From: Oscillospiraceae bacterium
GTDB lineage: Bacteria > Bacillota > Clostridia > Oscillospirales > Acutalibacteraceae
DNA: 60,629 nucleotides
Direction: 5' to 3'
NCBI GenBank assembly: GCA_003538135.1
Contig: DPOR01000005.1
Location: forward strand, 176,200-236,828
The notes under the pieces are model-generated. The model had not been told where the DNA came from. It saw only the letters and a program-made list of their open reading frames with translations, and did no database searches. This document shows, piece after piece, positions 41,307 through 50,038 of the stretch (its first letter is position 1; the number at the start of each line of letters is the position of its first letter). The translations under genes and the position numbers were made by a program.

Positions 41307-44300
41307 ATGAAAAACAGAGGAAGACTGGCAAGCCGCATCATCGCGGTTATAGTCTGCATGACGCTCATACTTGCCGCCGTCCCTACCGGAGTTCTCGGTG
41401 CTTTTGCCCAGGAAAAGGGCACGCTCAGAGTCACCTCGATCTCCGACATTCACTATTTTGCTGATTCCGAAAAAGGAACAGGGGATACGGAAAACGGATT
41501 CAGCGAAGCCTACAACGCATGGAACGACAGGGGCTACCGCGAGCACAACGAAGTCAACGCCCTTATCGACGCGGCGCTCAAAAAGGCTGTTGCCGAGAAG
41601 AGCGACTATGTATTCATCCCCGGCGACCTGACCTTCAACGGTGAGCTGGCGGGTCACAAGGCTCTTGCCGCAAAGCTCGAAGCCTTTGAAAAGGAGAGCG
41701 GAATACAGGTCATCGTTGTAAACGGCAACCACGACATCAACAACTATAACGGCGTTACATTCAAAAACGGCGTCAAGGAGTCCGCGGAGATAACCACTCC
41801 CGAGGCTTTCCGCGAGATATACAAGAATCTCGGCCGCGACCTTGTAACGGACGAAAAAGAGGATGTTTTCACTCCCTCGAGCGGCAAGGCGGGCAGTCTC
41901 TCGTTCGCAGTCAGGCTCAAGGGCGGCTACAGACTTCTCGTGCTTGATTCCTGCAAATATTCGGCAGATGCCACCGCAAAGGGCAACGATGTTCAGGAGA
42001 CCTCCGGCTGCCTCACTCCCGAGCTTATGGAGTGGGCTCTCAAGCAGTGCGAAAAGGCAAAGAAGAACGGCGAGACCGTCATAGGCATGGCTCACCACAA
42101 CTTTGTCCCGCACATGACGATAGAGGACGAGCTGTTCTATGCCTTCGTGCTCGACGATTGGATGGAGCGCACCGAGGCTCTTGCCGACGCGGGAATGCAC
42201 TTCACCTTCAGCGGACATCTTCATACCCCCGATATCGCCGCCCACACCAATGATAACGGCGAGACCCTCTATGATATCGAGACGACCTCTCTCACGGCTT
42301 TCCCGAACAAGTTCAGAACCGTGACCTTTGACAATACCACAGACGGCAAGACCGTTTGCGACGTCAAGTCCCACGACATTGACGAGGACGGACCCATTGT
42401 CGTAAACTTCCCCAACGGCACTTCAAAGACCTATGCTCAGCCCTTTAAGGACAGCTACTCCTTCTTCAAGACCTACGGCCCCGGCGATATACGCAACTTC
42501 GCCTCAACCATGGTCGAGGACGCGCTCTCCGGAATTTTCAGCAATATTCAAAAGGCCGGCGGACTCTATGCTTTCCTTGAGGCGTCGGGAATCGACCTTG
42601 AGAAGATAATTATCGACGCGCTCGGCACAAACGGCTTTGAGGTAGGCAGCGTCGAGATATTTACGGTCAGCAGCAACATTATGAGCTTCATCAAGGATCT
42701 CTGCGCTCAGGTAGACGAGGCCTATATCAACGACCCCGACCGTGTCTTTGAGGTCATCAACGGCGTTATCAACAAGGTGTTCGACTATCAGGTGTCCGAT
42801 TACAAGTGCACCAAGTTCTATGAGCGCATGGGACTTGAGAGCAAGAACGAAAAAGGCACCTTTGAGGATGCGGCCTATACGGTCATCAGCACCCTCTATA
42901 GCGCAGACGAGGATATCAGCGACGACAAGTTCATGAACGATGTTCTCGACTATTTTGAGAACAGAGACGGCGCCAAGGAGTTTTTGAACTTCCTTATCGA
43001 CACCCTGCTTGACGACGTTATCGAGGGAGAGATCCTCTCCACCCTCAAGTTCAACCCCGGCAAGCTCTTCCCCGCCGGCACGGTCACAAGCCCCATAGGC
43101 GTTATGACCGACATCTTCATGAATATAATCTTCCGCGGCAACCCGAGCTACGAGAACGTTATTTACAGCGTGCTCAACCTCCTGCCCGAGAAGTACAGCA
43201 GCCTGCGCAATATACTCAACACCGTCGTTATGGATGAGTATATGACCCAGAGCCAGTATGACAGCCTCGGCTACACTATAGGCAGAATGCTTCGCAGCCT
43301 CGTTGAGGACACCAACCCCGACGTGAAGTCCGACCTCAACGTAAAGCTCGTCTATGACGGCCCCGTCGAGCCCGAGGTCACGGTTGACAATATGCGCCTG
43401 CCCTCGAATATCGGCACGACCTTCAGCGGCGACGCTTCGACCGAGAGAAGCATCAACTGGTACACGAAATACAGCCTTAAAAATTCCGACATTCAGATAG
43501 CCGAATATTCGGAGACCCCGACCTTCACGGATAAGCTCCCCGAGGGAGTCAAGGTCAATACGACCTCCGAGCTCGTCAAGAGAGAGTATCCCGGCGTCGA
43601 CCTCGGCATTATCGGCTTCATCTCCTTCGGCTTCAACGTCAACCGCCACACGGCGACAATAACCGGTCTCAAGCCCGGCACCAAATACTGCTACAGAGTC
43701 GGCGACGCCAAGCGCGGCTGGTGGAGCGGTACGGGTATAATCGAGACGGCGGACAATTCCGACTCCTTCACCTTCTTCCATGTCAGCGACGAGCAGTCGC
43801 AGAACGCCATTCAGTACGGCACATGGGGCAAGGTAGTCGATACCGCGCTCAAGCTCTTCCCCGAGGGCAAGTTCTTTGCCAGCGCGGGCGACCAGGTAGA
43901 TTATACCAAGCACTTCAAGCAGTGGCAGTGGTTCTTCAATGCCTCCGAAAACATCAAGAGCACCGCTATCATGCCCGCAGCGGGCAACCACGAGAAGAGC
44001 GGATATATGCTCGACCAGAACTTTGTCCTGCCCAAGACAGTCGATCAGGACAGAGAGAGCGGCGTGTTCTATTCCTATGATTACAACAACGCTCACTTCA
44101 TCGTCCTCAACACCAACAATCTCAGCGACTCCAAGGCACTCAGCGACGATCAGCTCGCATGGCTCAAGGCGGACGCCGCGGCGAGCAATGCCCAGTGGAA
44201 GATAGTCGTCCTCCATAAGGCACTCTATTCCAACGGCTCGCACTATGACGACAAGGATGTCAAGGCGATGCGCAAGCAGCTGTGCGGACTCCTGCCCGAC

Positions 44301-45011
44301 CTCGGAATCGACGTCGTTCTCCAGGGTCACGACCACGTCTATCTGCGTACCGACATTATGGACAACAACAAGATCGTCAAGGCCGAGGAGCAGAAGATAA
44401 GCTTCGGCGGCAGAGATTACACCGTCAAGCTCAACCCCGAAGGCACCGTCTATGTTATCAGCGCGTGCGCAGGCGTCAAGAGCTACCAGACAAAGGACGT
44501 CAAGGATACCGACAAGCTCTTCCCGAGAGCCGAGGCTATCTACGATGCGGACAACGCGGTGTTCTCCGCAATAACCGTTGACGGCAGCAAGCTCTACTTC
44601 GACGCATATATGCTCGACGACGAAGCGGACGGCGGCGCAAAGAGAATCGATTCCTTCGCGCTCTCGAAGTCAGAGAAGGACGTTCCCGAGAATCCCGAAA
44701 AGCCCGAGAAGCCCGGTCTTCCCGACCTTCCCAACCTGCCCGAGCTTCCCGAAATCCCCGGTCTGCCCCATTGGCCCGGAAAGCCCGAGAAGCCGGAAGA
44801 GCCCTCAGACCCGTCGAATCCGAGCGAGCCGCTCGATCCCTCCGATCCCGCGAGCCCGATAGTCCCCTCGACGAAGCCCGAGACCAATAAGCCCGGCAGC
44901 GACAGCAAGGTTCCCGACACCGGCGCGGCGGCTCCCGTTATGCTTATAACCTTCGCGGGCGCGGCATTCGTTATCGGATGCACCGCAAAGCGCAAAAAAG
45001 AAGACCGATAA
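41307..45011 (+). CDS. Cell-wall-anchored protein with two metallophosphoesterase domains
   Basis: 1234 residues. Signal helix 10-34. First phosphoesterase domain about 40-350: ISDIHY (Asp47, His49), PGDLTFNG (Asp107), NGNHD (141-143), MAHHN, FSGHLH. A helical region follows to about 680, then a Fn3-like purple-acid-phosphatase N-domain (690-815) and a second phosphoesterase domain with VSDEQ (Asp828), AGDQVDYT (862), AAGNHE (894-896), VLHK (His970) and GHDH (1008-1010). Then a Pro-rich wall spacer and a VPDTG sorting-like motif (1202-1206), membrane helix and KRKKEDR tail. Substrate unknown. Confidence 0.88.
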   Translation: MKNRGRLASRIIAVIVCMTLILAAVPTGVLGAFAQEKGTLRVTSISDIHYFADSEKGTGDTENGFSEAYNAWNDRGYREHNEVNALIDAALKKAVAEKSDYVFIPGDLTFNGELAGHKALAAKLEAFEKESGIQVIVVNGNHDINNYNGVTFKNGVKESAEITTPEAFREIYKNLGRDLVTDEKEDVFTPSSGKAGSLSFAVRLKGGYRLLVLDSCKYSADATAKGNDVQETSGCLTPELMEWALKQCEKAKKNGETVIGMAHHNFVPHMTIEDELFYAFVLDDWMERTEALADAGMHFTFSGHLHTPDIAAHTNDNGETLYDIETTSLTAFPNKFRTVTFDNTTDGKTVCDVKSHDIDEDGPIVVNFPNGTSKTYAQPFKDSYSFFKTYGPGDIRNFASTMVEDALSGIFSNIQKAGGLYAFLEASGIDLEKIIIDALGTNGFEVGSVEIFTVSSNIMSFIKDLCAQVDEAYINDPDRVFEVINGVINKVFDYQVSDYKCTKFYERMGLESKNEKGTFEDAAYTVISTLYSADEDISDDKFMNDVLDYFENRDGAKEFLNFLIDTLLDDVIEGEILSTLKFNPGKLFPAGTVTSPIGVMTDIFMNIIFRGNPSYENVIYSVLNLLPEKYSSLRNILNTVVMDEYMTQSQYDSLGYTIGRMLRSLVEDTNPDVKSDLNVKLVYDGPVEPEVTVDNMRLPSNIGTTFSGDASTERSINWYTKYSLKNSDIQIAEYSETPTFTDKLPEGVKVNTTSELVKREYPGVDLGIIGFISFGFNVNRHTATITGLKPGTKYCYRVGDAKRGWWSGTGIIETADNSDSFTFFHVSDEQSQNAIQYGTWGKVVDTALKLFPEGKFFASAGDQVDYTKHFKQWQWFFNASENIKSTAIMPAAGNHEKSGYMLDQNFVLPKTVDQDRESGVFYSYDYNNAHFIVLNTNNLSDSKALSDDQLAWLKADAAASNAQWKIVVLHKALYSNGSHYDDKDVKAMRKQLCGLLPDLGIDVVLQGHDHVYLRTDIMDNNKIVKAEEQKISFGGRDYTVKLNPEGTVYVISACAGVKSYQTKDVKDTDKLFPRAEAIYDADNAVFSAITVDGSKLYFDAYMLDDEADGGAKRIDSFALSKSEKDVPENPEKPEKPGLPDLPNLPELPEIPGLPHWPGKPEKPEEPSDPSNPSEPLDPSDPASPIVPSTKPETNKPGSDSKVPDTGAAAPVMLITFAGAAFVIGCTAKRKKEDR

Positions 45012-45038
45012 AATATCAAGTATCCGTAAAATAAATTC

Positions 45039-45073
45039 AGTCCCGACAGTGTAATACCTGTCGGGACTTTTCT
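45039..45073 (+). terminator. Terminator of the phosphoesterase gene
   Basis: AGTCCCGACA (45039-45048) and TGTCGGGACT (45059-45068) pair perfectly, then TTTTCTT. Confidence 0.88.
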
Positions 45074-45147
45074 TGTATATAGCGTGAAGCCTTATGAGAT
45101 GATTTAAGAGATTGACAAACAGGGCGCTGCGGAGCGGTTGCGATTAT

Positions 45148-45460
45148 GGCTCCCCAGCAGGGGAGCCGAGGCTGAGGGGTTGTTGTTCGGCCTTGCCGCT
45201 TTTTCCCTGTTTATTTAATTTCAATGTCCTTTTGTAGGGGTCGGCGACTCGACGACCCTTTGCCGCGTCAGCGGCACCGAAAAGTCTATTTATTCATCCG
45301 TGTCGTGTAATACGCTCTCCGCATGAGGCTTGCCCCCTGTGCCGCCTGCGGCGGCAGCGATGCGCCGAGTCGCCGCACCCTACAAAATGAATCGCCACAA
45401 AATCCCGCAAAACCCGCAGACGGATAATATCCGCCCCAACACGGTTTAATATACGTCAGC
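45148..45460. repeat. Composite intergenic repeat, copy 4
   Basis: Begins with an arm GGCTCCCCAGCAGGGGAGCC and GAGGCTGAGGGGTTGTTG (inverse of the arm at 5155), then the standard unit: TTTTGTAGGGGTCGGCGACT, spacer, TGCGCCGAGTCGCCGCACCC and CTACAAAATG. The remaining part of the 45012-45743 gap (45461-45640) holds a reversed GGCGGATA module and nothing else recognisable. Confidence 0.8.
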
Positions 45461-45645
45461 CGCTGTATTTTTGCGGGCGAACAAAACTTTCCCCTACGGT
45501 GTGCCGACGACAACTCCCCGCAAACCGAACCGATAAAGGACGGTTTTATGCCTCACGAACATCCCGCAAAGCACCTCCGATATGATTTTCCCTACGGTTT
45601 TTCGGGCATGGGGATTTTTTACACAAATAAAGACTCTTTTTTCGC

Positions 45646-45659
45646 TGTACTTTAGTACA
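45646..45659. promoter_or_regulatory. Palindrome TGTACT-TT-AGTACA, possible operator
   Basis: Perfect 6-base arms with a 2-base spacer, centred about 26 bases upstream of the -35 hexamer of the following gene. The distance fits an activator or repressor site. Confidence 0.5.
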
Positions 45660-45678
45660 CTTTTTTATGCTTTATCGC

Positions 45679-45707
45679 TTGACTATTACCGATATAAAAA
45701 GTATAAT
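45679..45707 (+). promoter_or_regulatory. Promoter of the NAD-binding epimerase gene
   Basis: TTGACT (45679-45684), 17-base spacer, TATAAT (45702-45707), start codon 37 bases later. Confidence 0.85.
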
Positions 45708-45743
45708 AAGTAAGCTATTGCAAATATATTGGAGGTAAACAAA

Positions 45744-46766
45744 ATGAAGGTATTTATGATTGGCGGCACCGGCCTTCTCGGCAGCGCCGCGGCACGTATT
45801 TTCATTGACAGAGGCCACAGCGTCAAGTCTGTTGCTCTTCCGCCCCTTCCCGAAGGAGCTCCCATCCCCGAGGAGATGGAGATCGTAATGTGCAACATCT
45901 ACGAGAAGACCGACGACGAGATAAAAGAGCTCATGGCCGGCTGCGACTGCTTCGTTTTCGCCGCAGGCGTTGACGAGAGAGTCGAGTTCCCCGCACCCGT
46001 TTACGATGCTTACTACAAGTACAACATCGCTCCGCTCAAGAGACTTCTTCCCATCTGCAAGGAGCTCGGTTACAAGAAGGCCGTTATCCTCGGCTCTTAC
46101 TTCTCCTACCTTGCCAAAGAGCGTCCGGATATGAAGCTCTGCGAGAAGCACCCCTATATCAGAAGCCGTATCGACCAGGAGAACGTTGCTTTCTCCTATG
46201 CCGATGACAACTTCGATGTTGCCGTTCTCGAGCTGCCCTACATCTTCGGCACTCAGCCCGGCAGAAAGCCCGTTTGGGTTATCCTTATCGAGCAGATAAA
46301 GAGAATGGACAAGCTTCCCTTCACCATGTATCCCAGAGGAGGTACAGCTATGCTTACCGTCCGTCAGGTCGGTGAGTCCATTGTCGGCGCGGCAGAGCGC
46401 AGCACCGGCGCCAAGGCATGGCCTATCAGCTGCTACAACATGAAGTGGGCTCCGTTCCTCAAGATCGTCTACGCCGCAAGAGGCATGGGCGACAACAGAA
46501 AGATTATCGGTATCCCCCCGTGGATGATGAGAATGGGACTCAAGGGCGTTGTCAAGGAGTATGCCGAGAAGGGCATCGACAGCGGTATCAATCCCATGGG
46601 TCTTCCGGAGATCATGGATCTCGATCTCTTCATGCCCACCGATTATGCTTTCAAGGATCTCGGTGTTACCGAGGACGACATCAAGGCTGCTATCACCGAT
46701 TCCATCAAGGTCAGCGTTGCTTCCTATGAGGGTAAGGTTAAGCTCCTTGAGATGAAGGGCGAATAA
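45744..46766 (+). CDS. NAD-dependent epimerase/dehydratase family protein
   Basis: 340 residues. N-terminal Rossmann motif MKVFMIGGTGLLGSAAARIF; later ELPYIFGTQPGRKPVWV resembles extended short-chain dehydrogenases. The usual Tyr-x3-Lys is not obvious: AKERPDMKLCEKHPYIRSR stands at that place, so catalytic type is uncertain. Very regular codon use and a strong promoter suggest high expression. ATG 45744 has GGAGG 9 bases upstream. Substrate unknown; single gene between a repeat cluster and typA. Confidence 0.8.
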   Translation: MKVFMIGGTGLLGSAAARIFIDRGHSVKSVALPPLPEGAPIPEEMEIVMCNIYEKTDDEIKELMAGCDCFVFAAGVDERVEFPAPVYDAYYKYNIAPLKRLLPICKELGYKKAVILGSYFSYLAKERPDMKLCEKHPYIRSRIDQENVAFSYADDNFDVAVLELPYIFGTQPGRKPVWVILIEQIKRMDKLPFTMYPRGGTAMLTVRQVGESIVGAAERSTGAKAWPISCYNMKWAPFLKIVYAARGMGDNRKIIGIPPWMMRMGLKGVVKEYAEKGIDSGINPMGLPEIMDLDLFMPTDYAFKDLGVTEDDIKAAITDSIKVSVASYEGKVKLLEMKGE

Positions 46767-46782
46767 TCAAAACATACACGGA

Positions 46783-46823
46783 TTTTCGGCGGGACCTCGC
46801 GTTCCGCCGAAAAAGTGCTTTTT
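46783..46823 (+). terminator. Terminator of the epimerase gene
   Basis: TTTTCGGCGGGAC (46783-46795) pairs with GTTCCGCCGAAAA (46801-46813) with one wobble, followed by a GTGCTTTTTA run. Confidence 0.75.
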
Positions 46824-46886
46824 AGAAGCTTTTGCAAGCGCAGGTTTTCCGTCGCATTTGGCGGCGGCGCGGTCGTCTGTCGGGGG

Positions 46887-46944
46887 TTTTTTCGTCAGGA
46901 CGCACAAAGATTTCGGTCTGTTTTTGTGCGCGCTGACGGAAAAA
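46887..46944. repeat. Long inverted repeat in the typA leader
   Basis: TTTTTTCGTCAG (46887-46898) pairs with CTGACGGAAAAA (46933-46944) including one G-T wobble, and inner arms CGCACAAA (46901-46908) and TTTGTGCG (46923-46930) continue the stem; total about 20 pairs with a 2x2 internal loop. T-rich on the 5' side and A-rich on the 3' side, so it is not a standard terminator in either direction. Confidence 0.7.
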
Positions 46945-47009
46945 CAGCCATCCGAAGACCGTTTTCAGCTTTTATCATCACAAATTTTTTCAGGAACGGG
47001 TGAATCCTT

Positions 47010-48830
47010 TTGGCAAAGAGAGAAGACGTAAGAAATATAGCCATAATAGCGCACGTTGACCACGGCAAGACCACCCTCGTTGACGAGATGCTCAAGCAGA
47101 GCGGCATATTCAGAGCCAACGAGCAGGTTCAGGAAAGGGTCATGGACTCAAACGACATTGAGCGCGAGCGCGGAATAACCATACTTTCGAAGAACACCGC
47201 CGTCCACTATAACGGCGTGAAAATCAACATCGTTGACACTCCCGGCCATGCCGATTTCGGCGGCGAGGTCGAGCGCATACTCATGATGGTTGACGGCGTG
47301 CTTCTGCTCGTCGACGCATTCGAGGGCTGTATGCCCCAGACGCGCTTCGTCCTCAAAAAGGCTCTTGCGCTCAAGAAGAAGGTTCTTGTCGTTATCAACA
47401 AGGTCGACAGACCCAACGCGCGCCCCGCAGAGGTTGTCGATGAGGTCATTGACCTGTTCATCGACCTCGGCGCCGAGGAGGATCAGCTCGACTTCCCCGT
47501 TGTCTATGCTTCGGCAAGAGACGGCTATTCCTCGCTCGATCCCAATGTCCGCTCGGGCGATATGCGCCCGCTGCTCGACTCAATTCTCGAGCATATCGAA
47601 GCTCCCGACGGCGACGTCGATGCCCCGCTTCAGATTCTCTTCACGAGCCTTGACTATGACGACTATATCGGCAGAATCGGTGTCGGCAGAGTCGAGCGCG
47701 GCAGAGTGACGAAGAACGAGCCCGTAGTGCTCTGCAAGACGGACGGCACTCAGGAGAATGTCAGGGTGTCGCGCCTCTATCAGTTTGAGGGGCTTTCGCG
47801 TGTCGAGGTCGATTCCGCCGCTGCGGGCGATATCGTCTGCATCTCCGGCATAGGCGACATAAATATCGGCGAGACCGCCTGCTCACCCGACTGCATCGAG
47901 CCGATGCCGTTTATAAAAATAGACGAGCCCACGATATCCATGAACTTCATGGTCAACGACAGCCCGTTCGCGGGCCGCGAGGGCAAGTTCGTTACCTCGA
48001 GAAATATAAGAGACCGCCTGTTCAAGGAGGTCGAGACGAACGTCAGTATGCGCGTTGAGGAGACGGATTCGACAGACACGTTTAAAGTCTCCGGCCGCGG
48101 CGAGCTGCATCTTTCGATTCTTATAGAGACTATGCGCCGCCAGGGCTATGAGTTTCAGGTTTCGCGCCCGAAGGTCATCCTCAAGGAAATAGACGGCAAG
48201 ACCTGCGAGCCTATGGAGTTGCTGATAGTCGAAGTCCCCGAGCAGTATGTCGGCGCGGTCATAGAGAAGCTCGGCTCCCGCAAGGGCGAGCTTATAAACA
48301 TGGGCACACGCGACGGCGGCGCGACTCACCTTGAGTTCCGCATCCCGTCGAGAGGACTCATCGGCTACCGCGCGGAGTTCCTCACCGACACAAACGGCAA
48401 CGGCATCATGAACCAGCTTTTCGACGGCTACGAGCCCTATAAGGGCGAGATAGTTACCCGCGAGCGCGGCTCGATAGTCGCGCATGAAACGGGAGTCAGC
48501 ACCGCCTACGGTCTGTTCAACACTCAGGACAGAGGCAGGCTGTTCATCCCCGCGGGCGTTGAGGTCTACGAGGGCATGATAGTCGGCGAATGCGCCAAGA
48601 ATGAGGACATTGTCTGCAATATCTGCAAGAATAAGCATCTGACAAACACCCGTGCCTCCGGCTCCGATGACGCGCTGCGCCTCGTGCCCCATACGGTGAT
48701 GAGCCTTGAGCAGTGCATGGAATTTATAAAGGACGACGAACTGCTTGAGGTAACGCCCAAGTCGCTCAGACTCAGAAAGCGCATCCTCTCCAAGGAGAAG
48801 AGACTCAAGCAGCAGTTCAAGGGAAAATAA
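47010..48830 (+). CDS. typA: Ribosome-associated translational GTPase TypA/BipA
   Basis: 606 residues, full length. G1 AHVDHGKTT, G2 RGITI, G3 DTPGH, G4 NKVDR and G5 SARDG are intact; domain V and the C-terminal domain end in SLRLRKRILSKEKRLKQ. Known role is 50S assembly and stress or cold growth. Starts at TTG 47010 by homology (MAKREDVRNIAIIAHVDHGK); the nearest ribosome site, CAGGA, is about 14 bases away, so translation may be inefficient or controlled. ribF follows after 19 bases. Confidence 0.94.
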   Translation: MAKREDVRNIAIIAHVDHGKTTLVDEMLKQSGIFRANEQVQERVMDSNDIERERGITILSKNTAVHYNGVKINIVDTPGHADFGGEVERILMMVDGVLLLVDAFEGCMPQTRFVLKKALALKKKVLVVINKVDRPNARPAEVVDEVIDLFIDLGAEEDQLDFPVVYASARDGYSSLDPNVRSGDMRPLLDSILEHIEAPDGDVDAPLQILFTSLDYDDYIGRIGVGRVERGRVTKNEPVVLCKTDGTQENVRVSRLYQFEGLSRVEVDSAAAGDIVCISGIGDINIGETACSPDCIEPMPFIKIDEPTISMNFMVNDSPFAGREGKFVTSRNIRDRLFKEVETNVSMRVEETDSTDTFKVSGRGELHLSILIETMRRQGYEFQVSRPKVILKEIDGKTCEPMELLIVEVPEQYVGAVIEKLGSRKGELINMGTRDGGATHLEFRIPSRGLIGYRAEFLTDTNGNGIMNQLFDGYEPYKGEIVTRERGSIVAHETGVSTAYGLFNTQDRGRLFIPAGVEVYEGMIVGECAKNEDIVCNICKNKHLTNTRASGSDDALRLVPHTVMSLEQCMEFIKDDELLEVTPKSLRLRKRILSKEKRLKQQFKGK

Positions 48831-48849
48831 TTTGAAAGGGGAGAGAGAA

Positions 48850-49737
48850 ATGACACAGCGCCGAGCGGTTGCATTGGGCAGCTTTGACGGACTCCACAGG
48901 GGTCACAGGGCTGTGCTTGACCTCGCCCTATCGTTTAAAGAGCGCGGCTTCGAGCCGTGCGCCCTCGTCTTTGACGAGCACCCGCTTAAAGTCGTCGGCG
49001 CGGGGTCGCCCCCGGAGCTGATGACCCGCCAGGCGCGCGACGAAATGCTCGAGAGCCTCGGAATAACCGTTCAAAAGATATCCTTCGCGCGTATAGCCGA
49101 TATGTCGGCGCGGCAGTTCGTCAACGAGATTTTAATAGACGAGCTGAACGCGGGCGCGGTCTGCTGCGGCTACAACTACCGCTTTGCGAAAAACGCCGCC
49201 GCGGATTCCCACGACCTCGAGGAGCTGTGCAAGGCTCACGGAGTTTTATGCGCCGTTGCACAGCGCACCGAGTATAACGGCGCACCGATAAGCTCAACGA
49301 GAATAAGAAACGCCCTTTCAAACGGCTATGTCGAGGACGCGAACGCCATGCTCGGGCGCGAGTTTTCCTATAAATTTACCGTCGTCAGCGGCGACAGGCG
49401 CGGCAGGCTCATAGGCGCTCCGACGATAAACCAGCATTTCCCCGAGGGCTTTATCGTCCCGAAGTTCGGCGTATACGCCTCATGCGTGCCGATAGACGGC
49501 GAGCTTCACGCGGCGGTCACCAATATCGGACGCAGACCGTCATTTACCTGCGACGACCTGCGCAGCGAGACCTGCATAACCGACTTCTCCGGCGACCTCT
49601 ACGGAAAGGATGTTGAGGTAAGACTTCTTCAGTATATCCGCCCCGAAAGAGTCTTTGATTCGCTCGACGCGCTCGGCGACCAGATAGCGCAGGACGCGCA
49701 AAAAGCGAGAGAAATCTTTAACAAAACCGAAAAATAA
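48850..49737 (+). CDS. ribF: Bifunctional riboflavin kinase/FAD synthetase
   Basis: Makes FMN and FAD, 295 residues. FAD synthetase part: ALGSFDGLHRGHRAVL, CCGYNYRFAKNAAAD and ISSTRIRNALSNG; riboflavin kinase part: GDRRGRLIGAPTINQHFP (the usual GRxxGxPTxN has one substitution, Ile-Gly-Ala) and AVTNIGRRPSF. ATG 48850 with GAAAGGGGAGAG upstream. Probably read from the typA transcript and ended at 49742-49770. Confidence 0.93.
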   Translation: MTQRRAVALGSFDGLHRGHRAVLDLALSFKERGFEPCALVFDEHPLKVVGAGSPPELMTRQARDEMLESLGITVQKISFARIADMSARQFVNEILIDELNAGAVCCGYNYRFAKNAAADSHDLEELCKAHGVLCAVAQRTEYNGAPISSTRIRNALSNGYVEDANAMLGREFSYKFTVVSGDRRGRLIGAPTINQHFPEGFIVPKFGVYASCVPIDGELHAAVTNIGRRPSFTCDDLRSETCITDFSGDLYGKDVEVRLLQYIRPERVFDSLDALGDQIAQDAQKAREIFNKTEK

Positions 49738-49741
49738 ACCG

Positions 49742-49770
49742 AACCGCCCGAGGCTTTCCGGGCGGTTTTC
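49742..49770 (+). terminator. Terminator of typA-ribF
   Basis: AACCGCCCG and CGGGCGGTT pair around AGGCTTTC, followed by TTCGT. The rest of the 300-base gap to galU holds an isolated G9-A-G6 tract (49906-49921) and the galU terminator. Confidence 0.78.
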
Positions 49771-49962
49771 GTATTTATGCCGTAAAATAAGCGCTATATT
49801 CGGCGAAGAGCGTTGACCGCGACTTAAAACGCCGTCAGTCTGTTAGATGATAAATAAAAACAAACACGCCGGCTCTGCAATATGCGAAGGACGAAATGAG
49901 ATTGCGGGGGGGGGAGGGGGGAGAAAAGCGATTTATTGTGCCACACCCCTCTTGCCGCGGAT

Positions 49963-49990
49963 AAAAAAAGGAGCGCATATGCGCTCCTTT
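49963..49990 (-). terminator. Terminator of galU
   Basis: Perfect stem AAAGGAGCGC-ATAT-GCGCTCCTTT (49967-49990); on the minus strand it ends in TTTTTTTATC. Confidence 0.88.
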
Positions 49991-50038
49991 GGTTGTTCGT
50001 TGTGCAATTTATTTGTGTGACTCGGTTGTTAGATTCTA

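Noticed and set aside
42504..44336. 610-codon frame opposite the phosphoesterase gene
   Set aside because: Antisense of a gene with intact metal motifs; the product is Val/Leu/Glu-rich with no motif or ribosome site.
46887..46944. Rho-independent terminator
   Set aside because: The T tract precedes and the A tract follows the stem on the plus strand, and the minus strand also lacks a trailing T run. A normal terminator for the epimerase already lies at 46783.
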